Shown here piece after piece: positions 51,502 through 60,856 of a stretch of 64,000 nucleotides of DNA (its first letter is position 1; every line of letters begins with the position of its first letter). This DNA comes from CAMDPA01 sp964574325 (lineage in GTDB: Bacteria > Pseudomonadota > Alphaproteobacteria > Rhizobiales > Hyphomicrobiaceae). The notes beneath the pieces were generated by a model. It made no database searches. It saw nothing but the letters and a program-made list of their open reading frames with translations, and had not been told where the DNA came from. The stretch lies in NCBI GenBank assembly GCA_964574325.1, contig CAZNMY010000007.1, forward strand, positions 1 to 64,000. Reading direction: 5' to 3'. Both the position numbers and the translations under genes were made by a program.

Positions 51502-52482
51502 TCAAGCGACCGGCACGAGCGCGTAGCCATTGCCGTCCTTCACGACGGTCCCCGCGCCCGGCATGCCCCAGTGATAACCGGTGCAGACGAGCTTGTCGGC
51601 GACGACGCGGTCGAACGTGCGGCGGCGGGTTGCTTCGGCCATCGTGGCGTCCTGGTCGAACGCGATGTGCCAGCCGGGATTGCGCAGATTGATCGCGGGC
51701 AGGTTGGTCACGTCGCCGAGCACCAGAACCTGTCCGCCTCCAGCCGAGACGTGGAAGCTCGTGTGACCCGGCGTGTGGCCCGGAGTCGGGGTCACGCGGA
51801 TGCCAGCGACGGCGTCCTTGTCGTTCGCGACCTGCTTGATGTTCTTCCACTGCGGAAAGGTCGCCTGAATCCGGCGGGCGAGGCCACGACGGGCTTCCGG
51901 CAACTTCTCGACGATAGCCGGGTCGGTCCAGTACTTGTACTCGGCTTCCGGTACGATGATCTCCGTGTTGCCGTAAATCTGAGCGTTTTCCTTGGTGTAC
52001 AGTCCGAAGATGTGGTCGGGATGGAAGTGGCCCACAATAATGGCCGAGAGCTTCGACACATCGATGCCGGCCGCTTTCGCGTTCTCCGCGATCAAACCAG
52101 TTGCGGGGGCCCCGGCGGCGCCATTGCCGCTGTCGAACATATATGTGCGACCGCTGATCGTGACGAACGTCACCGTGTACGAATTCGGCATGCGGTCGTC
52201 GGCGAGGTTCAACGCCTTCAAGGCCGCCTTGGTGTCGTCGATCGAAGCGTTCTTGATGAAGTCCGCACTGTGCGGGCGGTAGATGCCGCCATCAAACACG
52301 GTGGTGACCTCGATCCCGCCCACCTTGAACTTGTGGAACTTGGCGCCTTTGGGATTCATCGGGTGACGCCCGGCATCCTGTGCGAGTGCCGACGGAATGA
52401 TCTCGAGCGGCTTGTCGAGGCCGAATACGAGCCCGGCTGTCGTCGCCGACAGAACGAAATTGCGGCGGTTCATCTGCAGCAT
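51502..52482 (-). CDS. exported MBL-fold metallohydrolase
   Basis: A 326-residue metallo-beta-lactamase-fold protein, starting at ATG 52482 behind AGGGAGAA. The leader MNRRNFVLSATTAGLVFG has a twin-arginine-like start and runs to about residue 37 (ALAQ). The HxHxDH motif is GHFHPDHIFGL. Other zinc ligands are likely in TPGHTPGHTSFHVSAGGGQV, VLVLGDVTNLPAI and GYHWGMPG. It would act in the periplasm. It lies between the two TIGR0428x glycosyltransferase genes. The substrate is unknown. Confidence 0.88.
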   Translation of the reverse strand: MLQMNRRNFVLSATTAGLVFGLDKPLEIIPSALAQDAGRHPMNPKGAKFHKFKVGGIEVTTVFDGGIYRPHSADFIKNASIDDTKAALKALNLADDRMPNSYTVTFVTISGRTYMFDSGNGAAGAPATGLIAENAKAAGIDVSKLSAIIVGHFHPDHIFGLYTKENAQIYGNTEIIVPEAEYKYWTDPAIVEKLPEARRGLARRIQATFPQWKNIKQVANDKDAVAGIRVTPTPGHTPGHTSFHVSAGGGQVLVLGDVTNLPAINLRNPGWHIAFDQDATMAEATRRRTFDRVVADKLVCTGYHWGMPGAGTVVKDGNGYALVPVA

Positions 52483-52614
52483 GCGGTATTCTCCCTGAAA
52501 CATGGACGGACGATGTCTTCCACATTGCCCGCTGGGGTGAACCTGGGGCAACTCAATTTCTCGTTGGGGCTCACCGCACCCGTCACGCAACCGGCAGGCG
52601 ACGTGCCCGGCAGT

Positions 52615-53316
52615 TCAGCCGCTCCTTCCGCCATAAAGACGAACAATCCATGGCAGGGGCGCGCGCATCAGATAAAGACTGAGGCACGTCAGGTTTCTCG
52701 ACGCACGGATCAGATAGCCGTCGCGCTTGTAGCGGATTGCGCTGGTGACGGCTGCCGTGCGCAGGATCAGCGTTCGGCTTCGCCCCAGCCGGCGGACGAT
52801 GTCCACGTCCTCCATCAGCGGCATCGGCTTGAACCCGCCGATCTGATTGTAGAGACGGCGTGGAATGAGGAGCCCCTGGTCACCATAGGGCAGACGAAGC
52901 ATCGTGCATCGCAGCGCGACACCCCATTCGATCAGCCGCGGCAGGAACCCCATGTCGTCGAGAGCGAAGCGGAATGCCGCCGCCGACAGCGGCCGCTGAC
53001 CGACGTCTACGCGCTCCATGAAGGCGGCGACCTCGCGTTCCCAGCCCGCATCGAGGACGGTGTCGGCGTGAAGGAAGAGAAGCCAGGGAAAGCGCGCAGC
53101 CTCGGCGCCGGCCTGCAACTGGCGGCCGCGGCCCGGCTCCGACCGTACGATGTCGGCGCCCGAATCCTCGGCGATGCGCAGGGTGCGGTCACCGGAGCCG
53201 CCATCCACGATGACGACCTGTCGAATCACGCCGTCGACCGCGCCCGGCACGAGCGAGGTCAGCGTCGCGGCAAGCGAAGTCTCGGCGTTCAGCGTGGGTA
53301 TGACGACGGTGATCAT
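52615..53316 (-). CDS. TIGR04283 family GT2 glycosyltransferase
   Basis: A 233-residue family 2 glycosyltransferase. The N terminus ITVVIPTLNAETSLAATLTS, QVVIVDGGSGDRTLRIAEDS, EPGRGRQLQAGAEAARFPWL and LFLHADTVLDAGW match the TIGR04283 subfamily. MPLMEDVDIVRRLGRSRTLI and IRYKRDGYLIRASRN follow. It pairs with the TIGR04282 protein at 50768-51382. Such pairs have been linked to arsenosugar or lipid modification, which remains an inference here. Confidence 0.88.
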   Translation of the reverse strand: MITVVIPTLNAETSLAATLTSLVPGAVDGVIRQVVIVDGGSGDRTLRIAEDSGADIVRSEPGRGRQLQAGAEAARFPWLLFLHADTVLDAGWEREVAAFMERVDVGQRPLSAAAFRFALDDMGFLPRLIEWGVALRCTMLRLPYGDQGLLIPRRLYNQIGGFKPMPLMEDVDIVRRLGRSRTLILRTAAVTSAIRYKRDGYLIRASRNLTCLSLYLMRAPLPWIVRLYGGRSG

Positions 53317-53476
53317 GGAGCGCAGACATAGTGCGGCGTGGCCGGGAGCGCCAGTCCACTCCGGAGCAGAGGAGCGCAGAAAACTTTCTGCAGAAAAATC
53401 CCTTTTTGTTCTTTTAATGTTCTCGTGGCTGAGTTATCCTTCGGGCCGTTCCACTCGGTTGCACAGGTAACGGGCC

Positions 53477-54622
53477 ATGGAAGATTTGCACCTGCCGGAG
53501 ATCGACGGCTGCGGCATTGCCGGGCGCAGTATAGCCGGGCGTCAGGTCTCTCATCCGATCGAAACAGAGCTGAGGCGAGGGCGGGGCGCCCGGTCGAACG
53601 CGTCCGGACGGTACGAGGCCGAACGAAGCGAAGCGTTCGACGACGGATGGGAGGGCCTCGGCGACAGCCGGCCGTTCGTCACGCGCGTGCGCCGCGAGAT
53701 CGCGCGCAGCATCATCGCGCACAACGACAGCCCGGACATCAGCTTCGACCAGTCGATCAACCCCTACCGCGGATGCGAGCACGGCTGCTCTTATTGCTAC
53801 GCCCGGCCGAGCCACGCGTATCTCGGCCATTCACCGGGCCTCGATTTCGAGTCGGAACTCTATGCCAAGACGAACGCGGCCGAGGCGCTGACCAAGGAGT
53901 TGTCGAGCCGGCGTTACGTTCCAAAGACGATCGCGCTGGGGACCGTGACAGATCCCTATCAGCCGATCGAGCGGGAGCATCGCATCACGCGCGGCGTGCT
54001 CGAGGTGCTGGCCGCTGCGCGGCATCCCGTGGGCATCGTGACGAAGTCGGCGCTGGTGGTCAGGGACATCGACATTCTCGCGCGCATGGCGAAAGACGGC
54101 CTCGTCAAGGTCGCGCTGTCGGTCACGACGCTCGACCGGCACCTCGCGCGGAGCATGGAGCCGCGTGCCGCAACGCCTGCAAAGCGACTGGCGGCCGTCG
54201 AGGAGTTGTCGGCAGCCGGCATCCCGACGCAGGTCATGGTCGCGCCGATCGTGCCGGCTCTCAACGATCACGAGATCGAGGGCATCCTGGAAGCGGCGCG
54301 AGACGCGGGGGCATGCGCTGCCGGCTACGTGACGTTGCGCCTGCCGCTCGAACTCAAGGATATTTTCCGGGAATGGCTGATGACCGACTTTCCGGATCGG
54401 GCCGATCGCGTGATGCATCTCGTACAGTCGATGCACGGTGGGCGGGATTACGCTGCGCAGTTCGGGTCGAGGCAAAAGGGCTCGGGGCCTTACGCCCAGC
54501 AGATCGCGCTGCGGTTCAGGCTCGCCTTGCAGAGGCTCGGGCTCAATCGGGAAAGGAGGCCCTTGCGCACCGATCTGTTCCGGCCGCCGGGGGCAGCCGG
54601 GCAACAATTGAGCCTGCTCTGA
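53477..54622 (+). CDS. PA0069 family radical SAM protein
   Basis: A 381-residue radical SAM enzyme. The 4Fe-4S cluster motif is CEHGCSYC with Cys100, Cys104 and Cys107 (CxxxCxxC), preceded by SFDQSINPYRG. TKSALVVRDIDILARMAKDG, VKVALSVTTLDRHLARSMEP and PTQVMVAPIVPALNDHEIEG match the SplB-related PA0069 family. The family is widespread but of unknown reaction. It is followed by rnhB on the same strand, an arrangement I recall from other Hyphomicrobiales. Confidence 0.92.
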   Translation: MEDLHLPEIDGCGIAGRSIAGRQVSHPIETELRRGRGARSNASGRYEAERSEAFDDGWEGLGDSRPFVTRVRREIARSIIAHNDSPDISFDQSINPYRGCEHGCSYCYARPSHAYLGHSPGLDFESELYAKTNAAEALTKELSSRRYVPKTIALGTVTDPYQPIEREHRITRGVLEVLAAARHPVGIVTKSALVVRDIDILARMAKDGLVKVALSVTTLDRHLARSMEPRAATPAKRLAAVEELSAAGIPTQVMVAPIVPALNDHEIEGILEAARDAGACAAGYVTLRLPLELKDIFREWLMTDFPDRADRVMHLVQSMHGGRDYAAQFGSRQKGSGPYAQQIALRFRLALQRLGLNRERRPLRTDLFRPPGAAGQQLSLL

Positions 54623-54677
54623 TCGGGCACTCTGATCAGCAGCTCGGCCAATGGCTCGGTCGGACGGTCGCTCTCGG

Positions 54678-54794
54678 CAGTCTCTCTGGGCAGTCTCTCT
54701 GGGCAGTCTCTCTGGGCAATTCGGCTTACCGTGTGGCTTACCGTGTGGCTTACCGTGTGGCTGGCCGTGAGGTTGGCCGTGAGGTTGGCCGCGT
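54678..54794. repeat. back-to-back short tandem repeats
   Basis: Three copies of the 13-mer CAGTCTCTCTGGG (54678-54716) are followed, after a short spacer, by six 12-mers. Three are GGCTTACCGTGT (54723-54758) and three are the variant GGYTGGCCGTGA-like (54759-54794). They fill the gap between the radical SAM gene and rnhB. The copies within each set are almost identical, which suggests recent slippage expansion. Confidence 0.9.
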
Positions 54795-54874
54795 CTGGCG
54801 GGACCGCACCGAGGCGTGGAAAAATCGTGGCGGGAACCTCGACAAGGGGGATGGGGCCTGTCTAGCGATGGGGG

Positions 54875-55531
54875 ATGAAAAGTGTCTCGGGCTCCCCATC
54901 ACCTCGCCGCCGACCGGACGCTCCGACATTCGATGTCGAAGCGCGCGTGATCGCGCTCGGCGAGACCCCGGTCGCAGGTATCGACGAAGCGGGGCGCGGA
55001 CCGTGGGCTGGTCCGGTGGTCGCCGCTGCGGTCGTGCTCGATCCACGCGCCCTGCCGGCGGGCATCGGCGACTCCAAGGCTCTGTCCGCCGAGCGGCGGG
55101 ACGAACTCTTCGACGCAATCATGTCCTCAGCGCTCGGTGTCGGTGTCGGTATCGCCAGCGTCGAGCAGATCGACCGGATGAACATCCTGCGCGCCACGTT
55201 CTGGGCGATGGAGCGAGCCGTCGACGACCTCCCGTTGAAACCACGGCTCGCGCTCGTCGACGGGAAGCTGCTACCGAAATTGACTTGCGCCGCGCGGGCG
55301 ATCATCGGCGGCGACGCGACGTCCGTTTCGATCGGGGCTGCCTCGATCGTCGCGAAGGTGACCCGGGACCGGATCATGACCGAACTCGCCCGCAGCCATC
55401 CGGGCTACGGATTCGAACGTCACAAGGGCTATGGCACACCCGAGCACCAAGCCGCCCTGGCCGCGCTCGGCGTGTGCGTCCATCATCGCCGCAGCTTTCG
55501 CCCGGTGAAGACCATCCTGGGCATCGAATAG
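54875..55531 (+). CDS. rnhB: ribonuclease HII
   Basis: Removes ribonucleotides and RNA primers from DNA-RNA hybrids. A 218-residue enzyme. The active-site stretch AGIDEAGRGPWAGPVVAAAV holds Asp37 and Glu38. ALVDGKLLPKL carries the third acidic residue, and SIVAKVTRDRIM and HPGYGFERHKGYGTPEHQAA are family signatures. GATGGGGG precedes the ATG. About 30 extra N-terminal residues precede the core, which is normal. Confidence 0.96.
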   Translation: MKSVSGSPSPRRRPDAPTFDVEARVIALGETPVAGIDEAGRGPWAGPVVAAAVVLDPRALPAGIGDSKALSAERRDELFDAIMSSALGVGVGIASVEQIDRMNILRATFWAMERAVDDLPLKPRLALVDGKLLPKLTCAARAIIGGDATSVSIGAASIVAKVTRDRIMTELARSHPGYGFERHKGYGTPEHQAALAALGVCVHHRRSFRPVKTILGIE

Positions 55532-55554
55532 AAAACAAATGCCGCGGCGCTCGT

Positions 55555-55800
55555 TCAGGCGCGATCGTGGCGCACTTCGGCCTCGTCCGAGCGATTGCTA
55601 TGCGCTTGCCGCAAGCGCTCTTCGGCAGAACGCAAATCGGTTGCAATGCCCGTTATGGTGCGGGACGCATCGTACCAGCGCCAGCAGTATGCGCCTTCGC
55701 GGTCGCCCTGTTTCATGATCGATCCGACCGACATGAACGGATCGTTCTGCGTGAAGAAGTTCACTATGCCCGTATGGGGACAACGCTGCTTGGACAGCAT
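55555..55800 (-). CDS. small hypothetical protein, 81 aa
   Basis: ATG 55800 is preceded by GGGAGG eight bases upstream. The protein (MLSKQRCPHTGIVNFFTQND, then FMSVGSIMKQGDREGAYCWR) has the look of a small conserved alphaproteobacterial protein in which a short Trp/Tyr-rich beta segment is followed by a helix (RSAEERLRQAHSNRSDEAEV). Cys7 and His9 in CPHTG might bind metal. It has no signal peptide. It is convergent with rnhB. I cannot name a function. Confidence 0.65.
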   Translation of the reverse strand: MLSKQRCPHTGIVNFFTQNDPFMSVGSIMKQGDREGAYCWRWYDASRTITGIATDLRSAEERLRQAHSNRSDEAEVRHDRA

Positions 55801-56068
55801 GGGCTTGGCCTCCCAAATCGAATGTCCAGCTCGACCTGCCAATGTCTGAATGAAATTTGTGGCACTACTACGGTAGATATGGAAACGCTTTTAGCACATC
55901 CAATGGTTTTGCGTCACAATCTCTCGTGTTGTTCGTTGAGAATTTCGTGATGCCCCCGGTTCTGGTGCGCTGCTCTATCGTGCAGATGTGGATGGCGCCG
56001 CCTGAAATCTCAACGTCGGCGCTGCGTTCCAGACGAATGAGACGCACAAAGAAATTGCAGCGAGAGCC

Positions 56069-57957
56069 ATGCCAGAACCAATTGTCCACAGCCTCCCCGC
56101 CCGCGCCGCAGTAGCGATCGTCGACCGTGTGGGACGCCGGATCGTACTGGCTATTCCCGTCGGCATCGGCAAGCCCAATCTGCTGGTGAATGCGCTCTAT
56201 GGGATGGCGCTGGCTGATCGCTCGATCACGCTGCGCATCCTGACCGGGTTGAGCCTCGTCCGACCGGCCTTCAAAAGCGATGTCGAGCGGCGGTTCGTGG
56301 CGCCGTTGCTCGACCGACTGTTCGGGAGCTGGCCCGATCTCGCCTATGTCGAAGCGATCAGGAAGGGCACACTTCCATCGAACGTCGAGGTCCACGAATT
56401 CTTCCTGCAGGCGGGGCAGTGGCTGTCCAACTCCCGAATGCAGCAGAGCTATGCCAGCTTGAGCTATGCCCATGTCACCGCTCATCTGGAACGCGAGGGC
56501 GTCAACGTGCTCGCGCAGCTCGTGGCGAAGCGCCCGGACGGCAGGCAGGACCGTCTCAGCCTGTCGTCGAACCCCGATATCGCGCTGGATCTCAAGCCCT
56601 ACGTCGAGCGGCGGCGGCGGTCGGGTGAACCGATCGTGACCATCGGCGAGATCAACGACAATCTTCCCTACATGACCGGCGATGCCGATATCGCTGCTTC
56701 GGAAATGGATTTCCTGCTCGAGCCGGCGCGACCCCATTTCGAGTTGCTCGCGCCGCCGAAGGAACCGGTTTCGCTGGCGGACTACGCCATGGCGCTGCAT
56801 GCGGCCACCATGAGGACGGCGGCACGCTGCAGATCGGCATCGGCTCGTTCGCGGATGCACTGTGTCACGCGCTGGTGCTGCGCCACACGCGGAATGCGGA
56901 GTTCCGTGCGCTCGTGGACCGGCTCGGCGAGAAGCCGCCGGAGGGGGCCGAGCTGTCGCCGTTCACGCAGGGGCTCTATGGCTGCAGCGAGATGCTGGTG
57001 GACGGCTTTCTCGCCCTCAAGCGCGCCGGCGTGCTGAAGCGGTATGTCGAGACGAGCCATGGCAATACGAGTCAGGGCCGCGCGCTGGTTCATGCCGGGT
57101 TCTTTCTCGGCAGCCGACAGTTCTACGACGAATTGCGCGCGATGCCGGAGAATGAGCTGGCGGAAATCGCGATGACCGCGATCTCGTTCACGAACACGCT
57201 CACGGGCGATACCGCGACCAAGATCACGCAGCGCCGCGATGCGAGGTTCGTGAACACCGCTCTGGTTCTCACGCTGCTCGGGGCAGCGTCGTCGGATGGT
57301 CTCGACGACGGTCGTGTCATCAGCGGCATCGGCGGGCAATGCGACTTCGTCGTGCAGGCGCACGCGCTTCCCGGTGCCCGCTCGATCATCGCGGCGCGAG
57401 CTACGCGCGGGGCCGGCGGCGGGAAAGTCACCTCGAACATCGTCTGGCGCTATGCGAACGTGAGCATCCCGCGCCAACTACGGGACATCTACGTCACGGA
57501 GTACGGCGTAGCCGACGTGCGCGGTCGGTCGGATCGCGAGGTCGTCGAAGCGATGCTCGGCATCGCAGACAGCCGGTTCCAGGCGGAATTGCAGCGCGAG
57601 GCAACGGGTGCGGGCAAGGTCGGGGCGTCGTTCCGGATTGCGGCATCGGCGGCCAACAACACGCCCGAGGCGATCACGGCAGCACTCGGTCCGGCACGCC
57701 GCGACGGGCTGCTGCCGGTGTTTCCGCTCGGCACCGAAATGACCGAGACCGAGCAGGCGCTGATCCCGGCCCTGGGAGCGTTGAAGAGCGCGACGCCGTT
57801 TGGGATCGCGCAGCTTCTGTGGCGGGGTGCGCGCGAGGAGGGAAGGGAGGACGCGACGGTCGCCGCGCTGAAGCGGATGTCGCTCGATGCGCCGCAAACC
57901 TTGAAGGAGCGAGCCATCGCGGCGCTGATCAGAGGCGCAATGAGGGCCAACCGCTGA
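56069..57957 (+). pseudogene. acetyl-CoA hydrolase/transferase family gene interrupted by a frameshift
   Basis: Two overlapping frames together encode one CoA-transferase-family protein of about 628 residues. The first frame (56069 to about 56812) gives LLVNALYGMALADRSITLRI, SYASLSYAHVTAHLEREGVN and VTIGEINDNLPYMTGDADI. The second gives DGGTLQIGIGSFADALCHAL and VISGIGGQCDFVVQAHALPG, then DIYVTEYGVADVRGRSDRE. The join falls at about 56810-56816, where one missing base in ATGAGGACGGCGG would restore the frame (ATG AGG GAC GGC). Either the gene is recently inactivated or the assembly has an error. The family moves CoA between acetyl-CoA and other acids. The second half alone could start at 56875 but would lack the N-terminal domain. 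Confidence 0.85.
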
Positions 57958-57997
57958 CGAAGCCGCGGCAAGACAGCGGGAGCCGCGCCTCCTTGCG

Positions 57998-58339
57998 CTA
58001 CGGCACGTCGATGCGCACGGCGATAGCCGCGCTCGCGATGACTGCGGGGTCGTTGTTCTCGGGATCGGGAACGTCGAGGCCACCCTTCACGGCCTTGACC
58101 GTGACGCGGCCGATCGGAAGCGATGCCCGGACCTTCTCGACGTCGACCTTGTCGGGCTGCTGCACGCCGATGGTGACATCGACCTCCAGCCTGGTCTTGT
58201 CGATCTTCAAGGAACGCACGAACGACAGCGAGCTGTGATGCAGCGCATCCTGCACCGCACGCAGCGCCGCCGTCGTATAGTTGGAGCCGTGCAGGTCATT
58301 GCCGGTGCCGAGCTCGAGTATCACGCGGGTCTTGGGCAT
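57998..58339 (-). CDS. Lin0512 family protein, second of a tandem pair
   Basis: A 113-residue protein starting at ATG 58339. MPKTRVILELGTGNDLHGSN, AALRAVQDALHHSSLSFVRS and GRVTVKAVKGGLDVPDPENN match the Lin0512 family of unknown function. The preceding gene on the same strand is a paralogue. The two probably form a heteromeric complex. Confidence 0.85.
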   Translation of the reverse strand: MPKTRVILELGTGNDLHGSNYTTAALRAVQDALHHSSLSFVRSLKIDKTRLEVDVTIGVQQPDKVDVEKVRASLPIGRVTVKAVKGGLDVPDPENNDPAVIASAAIAVRIDVP

Positions 58340-58364
58340 TGTTGGCTCTCTCACTCGATGTCTC

Positions 58365-58706
58365 TCACTCGATGTCCAGGCTGACGACGGCGCAGGCATT
58401 GGCGATCAGCGTACTGCCATTGCCCTCGTCGTTGAGGATCTCGAGACCGCCTTCGACGACGGTAACGGTGCCCTTGCCGTAGGGCATGACTTTGAGCACC
58501 TCGGCCTTGTCCACCGTCTCGGGGCGCGGCACACCGATATGCACATCGACGATCATCTCCTCCAGCGGCTTGCCGAGGGCCGGGGCGATCGACAGCGAAT
58601 TGTGCCACAGGGCATCACGCAGCGCGCGACAGGCGGCCTTGGTCGAGTCCGAGCCTCGAATGTCGGTGCCCATGCCGATCTCGAGCACCATGCGTTTCTT
58701 TGCCAT
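58365..58706 (-). CDS. Lin0512 family protein, first of a tandem pair
   Basis: A 113-residue protein starting at ATG 58706 (MAKKRMVLEIGMGTDIRGSD). ACRALRDALWHNSLSIAPAL, VDVHIGVPRPETVDKAEVLK and GTVTVVEGGLEILNDEGNGS align with the downstream paralogue. Both are the same length, and the gap between them is 25 bases. The 3' end GACATCGAGTGAGA, which includes the stop, is repeated immediately downstream, a small local duplication. Function unknown. Confidence 0.85.
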   Translation of the reverse strand: MAKKRMVLEIGMGTDIRGSDSTKAACRALRDALWHNSLSIAPALGKPLEEMIVDVHIGVPRPETVDKAEVLKVMPYGKGTVTVVEGGLEILNDEGNGSTLIANACAVVSLDIE

Positions 58707-59046
58707 CGCCTCACCGGTGTTGCGTGCTGTTTCGACTTGATGCGCCAGGAGCGCAGCCCGCGCTGACCGTAGACCAGGGCCAGAATTCGGTCCACCGCCT
58801 GCCTGCGGACCAGAAAGCCGCCAGTCAAGAAAGAATGCAGGCCAGAGTCTGCTGGCCAGCGTCTGCTTGTCACTCAGCTTGGTGCATGAGATCATCCGCC
58901 CACGTCAGGCAGGTCAGGGCCACCAGCTGCCACTTAATGGACCCAACCATTAGCCGAAATCGCGTCTCCTACTGGGAGGTTTGCAGACCTAGAGATGGCG
59001 CTGATTGAGGGTGTTCACCGGGATCATTCGCGCGAACAATTCGCAA
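58707..59046. other. 340-bp intergenic region, no feature recognised
   Basis: Lies between the Lin0512 pair and the thioesterase gene. It contains no supported ORF, hairpin or RNA gene. It should contain the promoter of the Lin0512 pair. Confidence 0.4.
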
Positions 59047-59556
59047 CTATGGCGATACTTGCATCGAGTCAGCGCTTGCAGCCGTTCTGATCGACTTGAA
59101 GCGGTCCGCCAGCTCGGCTCGTAAGCTCTTGCGCATTGCCGCTTCGCGGTAACGCCTCTGCTCGTCTCCTGGTGCAGGTGTCAACGGCTTCACGGGCACC
59201 GGTCGCAGGTCGTCGTCAACAGCGACCATCGTGAAGAAGCAACTATTCACATGCCGCGTTCTCTTCGATCGAATGTCCTCGGCGACGACCTTGATCCCGA
59301 TCTCCATCGATGACGTTCCCGTGTGGTTCACCGAAGCAAGGAACGTCACCAGTTCGCCCACCAGAATAGGTTCGCGGAACGTCACTTGGTCGACGCTGAC
59401 CGTGACAACGTAGCGGGCGGCGTAGCGGCTCGCGCACGCGTAGGCGACTTGATCGAGAAGCTTGAGGACTGTTCCCCCATGGACGTTTCCAGTGAAATTC
59501 GCCATGTCCGGGGTCATGAGCACGGTCATCGCCAATTGGTGTGCCGGAAGGTCCAT
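59047..59556 (-). CDS. acyl-CoA thioesterase, hotdog fold (YciA/BACH-like)
   Basis: A 169-residue protein starting at ATG 59556, with GGAG inside the end of the thiolase gene 11 bases upstream. FTGNVHGGTVLKLLDQVAYA followed by CASRYAARYVVTVSVDQVTF is the hotdog active-site helix (Asp in KLLDQVA). HTGTSSMEIGIKVVAEDIRS and RHVNSCFFTMVAVDDDLRPV follow. It hydrolyses acyl-CoA to free acid and CoA, and is the last gene of the acyl-CoA operon. Confidence 0.9.
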   Translation of the reverse strand: MDLPAHQLAMTVLMTPDMANFTGNVHGGTVLKLLDQVAYACASRYAARYVVTVSVDQVTFREPILVGELVTFLASVNHTGTSSMEIGIKVVAEDIRSKRTRHVNSCFFTMVAVDDDLRPVPVKPLTPAPGDEQRRYREAAMRKSLRAELADRFKSIRTAASADSMQVSP

Positions 59557-59567
59557 TTCGCAGCTCC

Positions 59568-60773
59568 TCAAACGCGCTCAACAATGACTGAAATACCCTG
59601 GCCGACGCCGATGCACATCGTACAAAGCGCGTACCGCCCTTTGATGCGATGAAGCTGGTTGACAGCGGTCGTTGCCAGTCGTGCTCCCGAAGCTCCGAGA
59701 GGGTGGCCAAGCGCGATGGCTCCGCCGTTCGGATTCACGCGAGGGTCGTCATCGGCCAAGCCGAGGTCGCGCAGCACAGCGAGCCCTTGCGCAGCGAAGG
59801 CTTCGTTCAGTTCGATCACGTCCATGTCGGCCAAGTTTAGACCGGCGATCGCCAACACCTTGCGCGTAGCCGGCGCTGGACCGATGCCCATGATCCGAGG
59901 TGGCACGCCGGAGGTCGCCATCGCGACCACGCGCGCCTTCGGAATTAGTCCATTTCGGGCCGCAGCGGTCTCGGTCGCCAGCAGCAGTGCGCACGCGCCA
60001 TCGTTGACGCCCGATGCATTGCCCGCAGTGACCGAGCCATCAGCGCGAACGACACCTTTGAGCTTTCCCAGTGCTTCAAGGCTCGTTTCGCGTGGGTGCT
60101 CGTCTCTGTCGACAACTAACGCGTCACCTTTCCTCTGAGGCACATGAAGCGCCACGATCTCAGTTGCTAGTATTCCGCTATGCTGCGCGGCCAGCGCCTT
60201 CTGTTGAGACGCCAAGGCCATCCGGTCCTGTGCCGAACGCTCGATCTTGAACTCCTGCGCGACGTTCTCTGCAGTCTCCGGCATCGAGTCGACGCCGTAT
60301 TGCTGCTTCATGAGCTTGTTGATGAAGCGCCAGCCAATCGTGGTGTCGTAGACCGCGTTCTCGCGAGCAAAGGCCGTTTCCGCTTTCGGCATGACGAATG
60401 GAGCACGGCTCATGCTCTCCACCCCTCCCGCAATCATCAGTTCCGCCTCTCCCGATTTGATCGCGCGTGCCGCCGTACCGATTGCGTCGAGGCCAGAGCC
60501 ACATAGGCGGTTCACGGTAGAGCCCGAAACGTTGAGCGGAAGGCCGGCGAGCAAGGCGCTCATTCTGGCCACGTTCCGGTTGTCTTCGCCGGCCTGATTT
60601 GCACAGCCGAAAATCACGTCGTCCAAGGCATTCCAGTCGACCTTCGGATTGCGCTCCCGAAGGGCCTTCAATGGGACGGCACCAAGATCGTCGGCGCGGA
60701 CCGATGCCAAGCTCCCCCCGTAACGGCCAAACGGTGTCCGGATGGCATCACAGATATAAGCATGGCGGGTCAT
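59568..60773 (-). CDS. pcaF: thiolase, 3-oxoadipyl-CoA thiolase (PcaF/PaaJ)-like
   Basis: A 401-residue thiolase. Cys91 in VNRLCGSGLDAIGTAARAIK is the acyl-carrying nucleophile. GGAIALGHPLGASGARLATT has the catalytic His, and ALCTMCIGVGQGISVIVERV the second Cys near the C terminus. The N-terminal stretch RYGGSLASVRADDLGAVPLK and IFGCANQAGEDNRNVARMSA are typical of beta-ketoadipyl-CoA thiolases of the catechol and phenylacetate pathways. The family splits this substrate from acetoacetyl-CoA only weakly by sequence. It sits between FadB-like and thioesterase genes. Confidence 0.87.
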   Translation of the reverse strand: MTRHAYICDAIRTPFGRYGGSLASVRADDLGAVPLKALRERNPKVDWNALDDVIFGCANQAGEDNRNVARMSALLAGLPLNVSGSTVNRLCGSGLDAIGTAARAIKSGEAELMIAGGVESMSRAPFVMPKAETAFARENAVYDTTIGWRFINKLMKQQYGVDSMPETAENVAQEFKIERSAQDRMALASQQKALAAQHSGILATEIVALHVPQRKGDALVVDRDEHPRETSLEALGKLKGVVRADGSVTAGNASGVNDGACALLLATETAAARNGLIPKARVVAMATSGVPPRIMGIGPAPATRKVLAIAGLNLADMDVIELNEAFAAQGLAVLRDLGLADDDPRVNPNGGAIALGHPLGASGARLATTAVNQLHRIKGRYALCTMCIGVGQGISVIVERV

Positions 60774-60856
60774 GTGAACCTCAACATCAAAGGAATATGC
60801 GGGCGATCAGTGGAGGAAGTCCGGCTGCGTCTGAACCGCCGGCGCAACCTGAGCGA

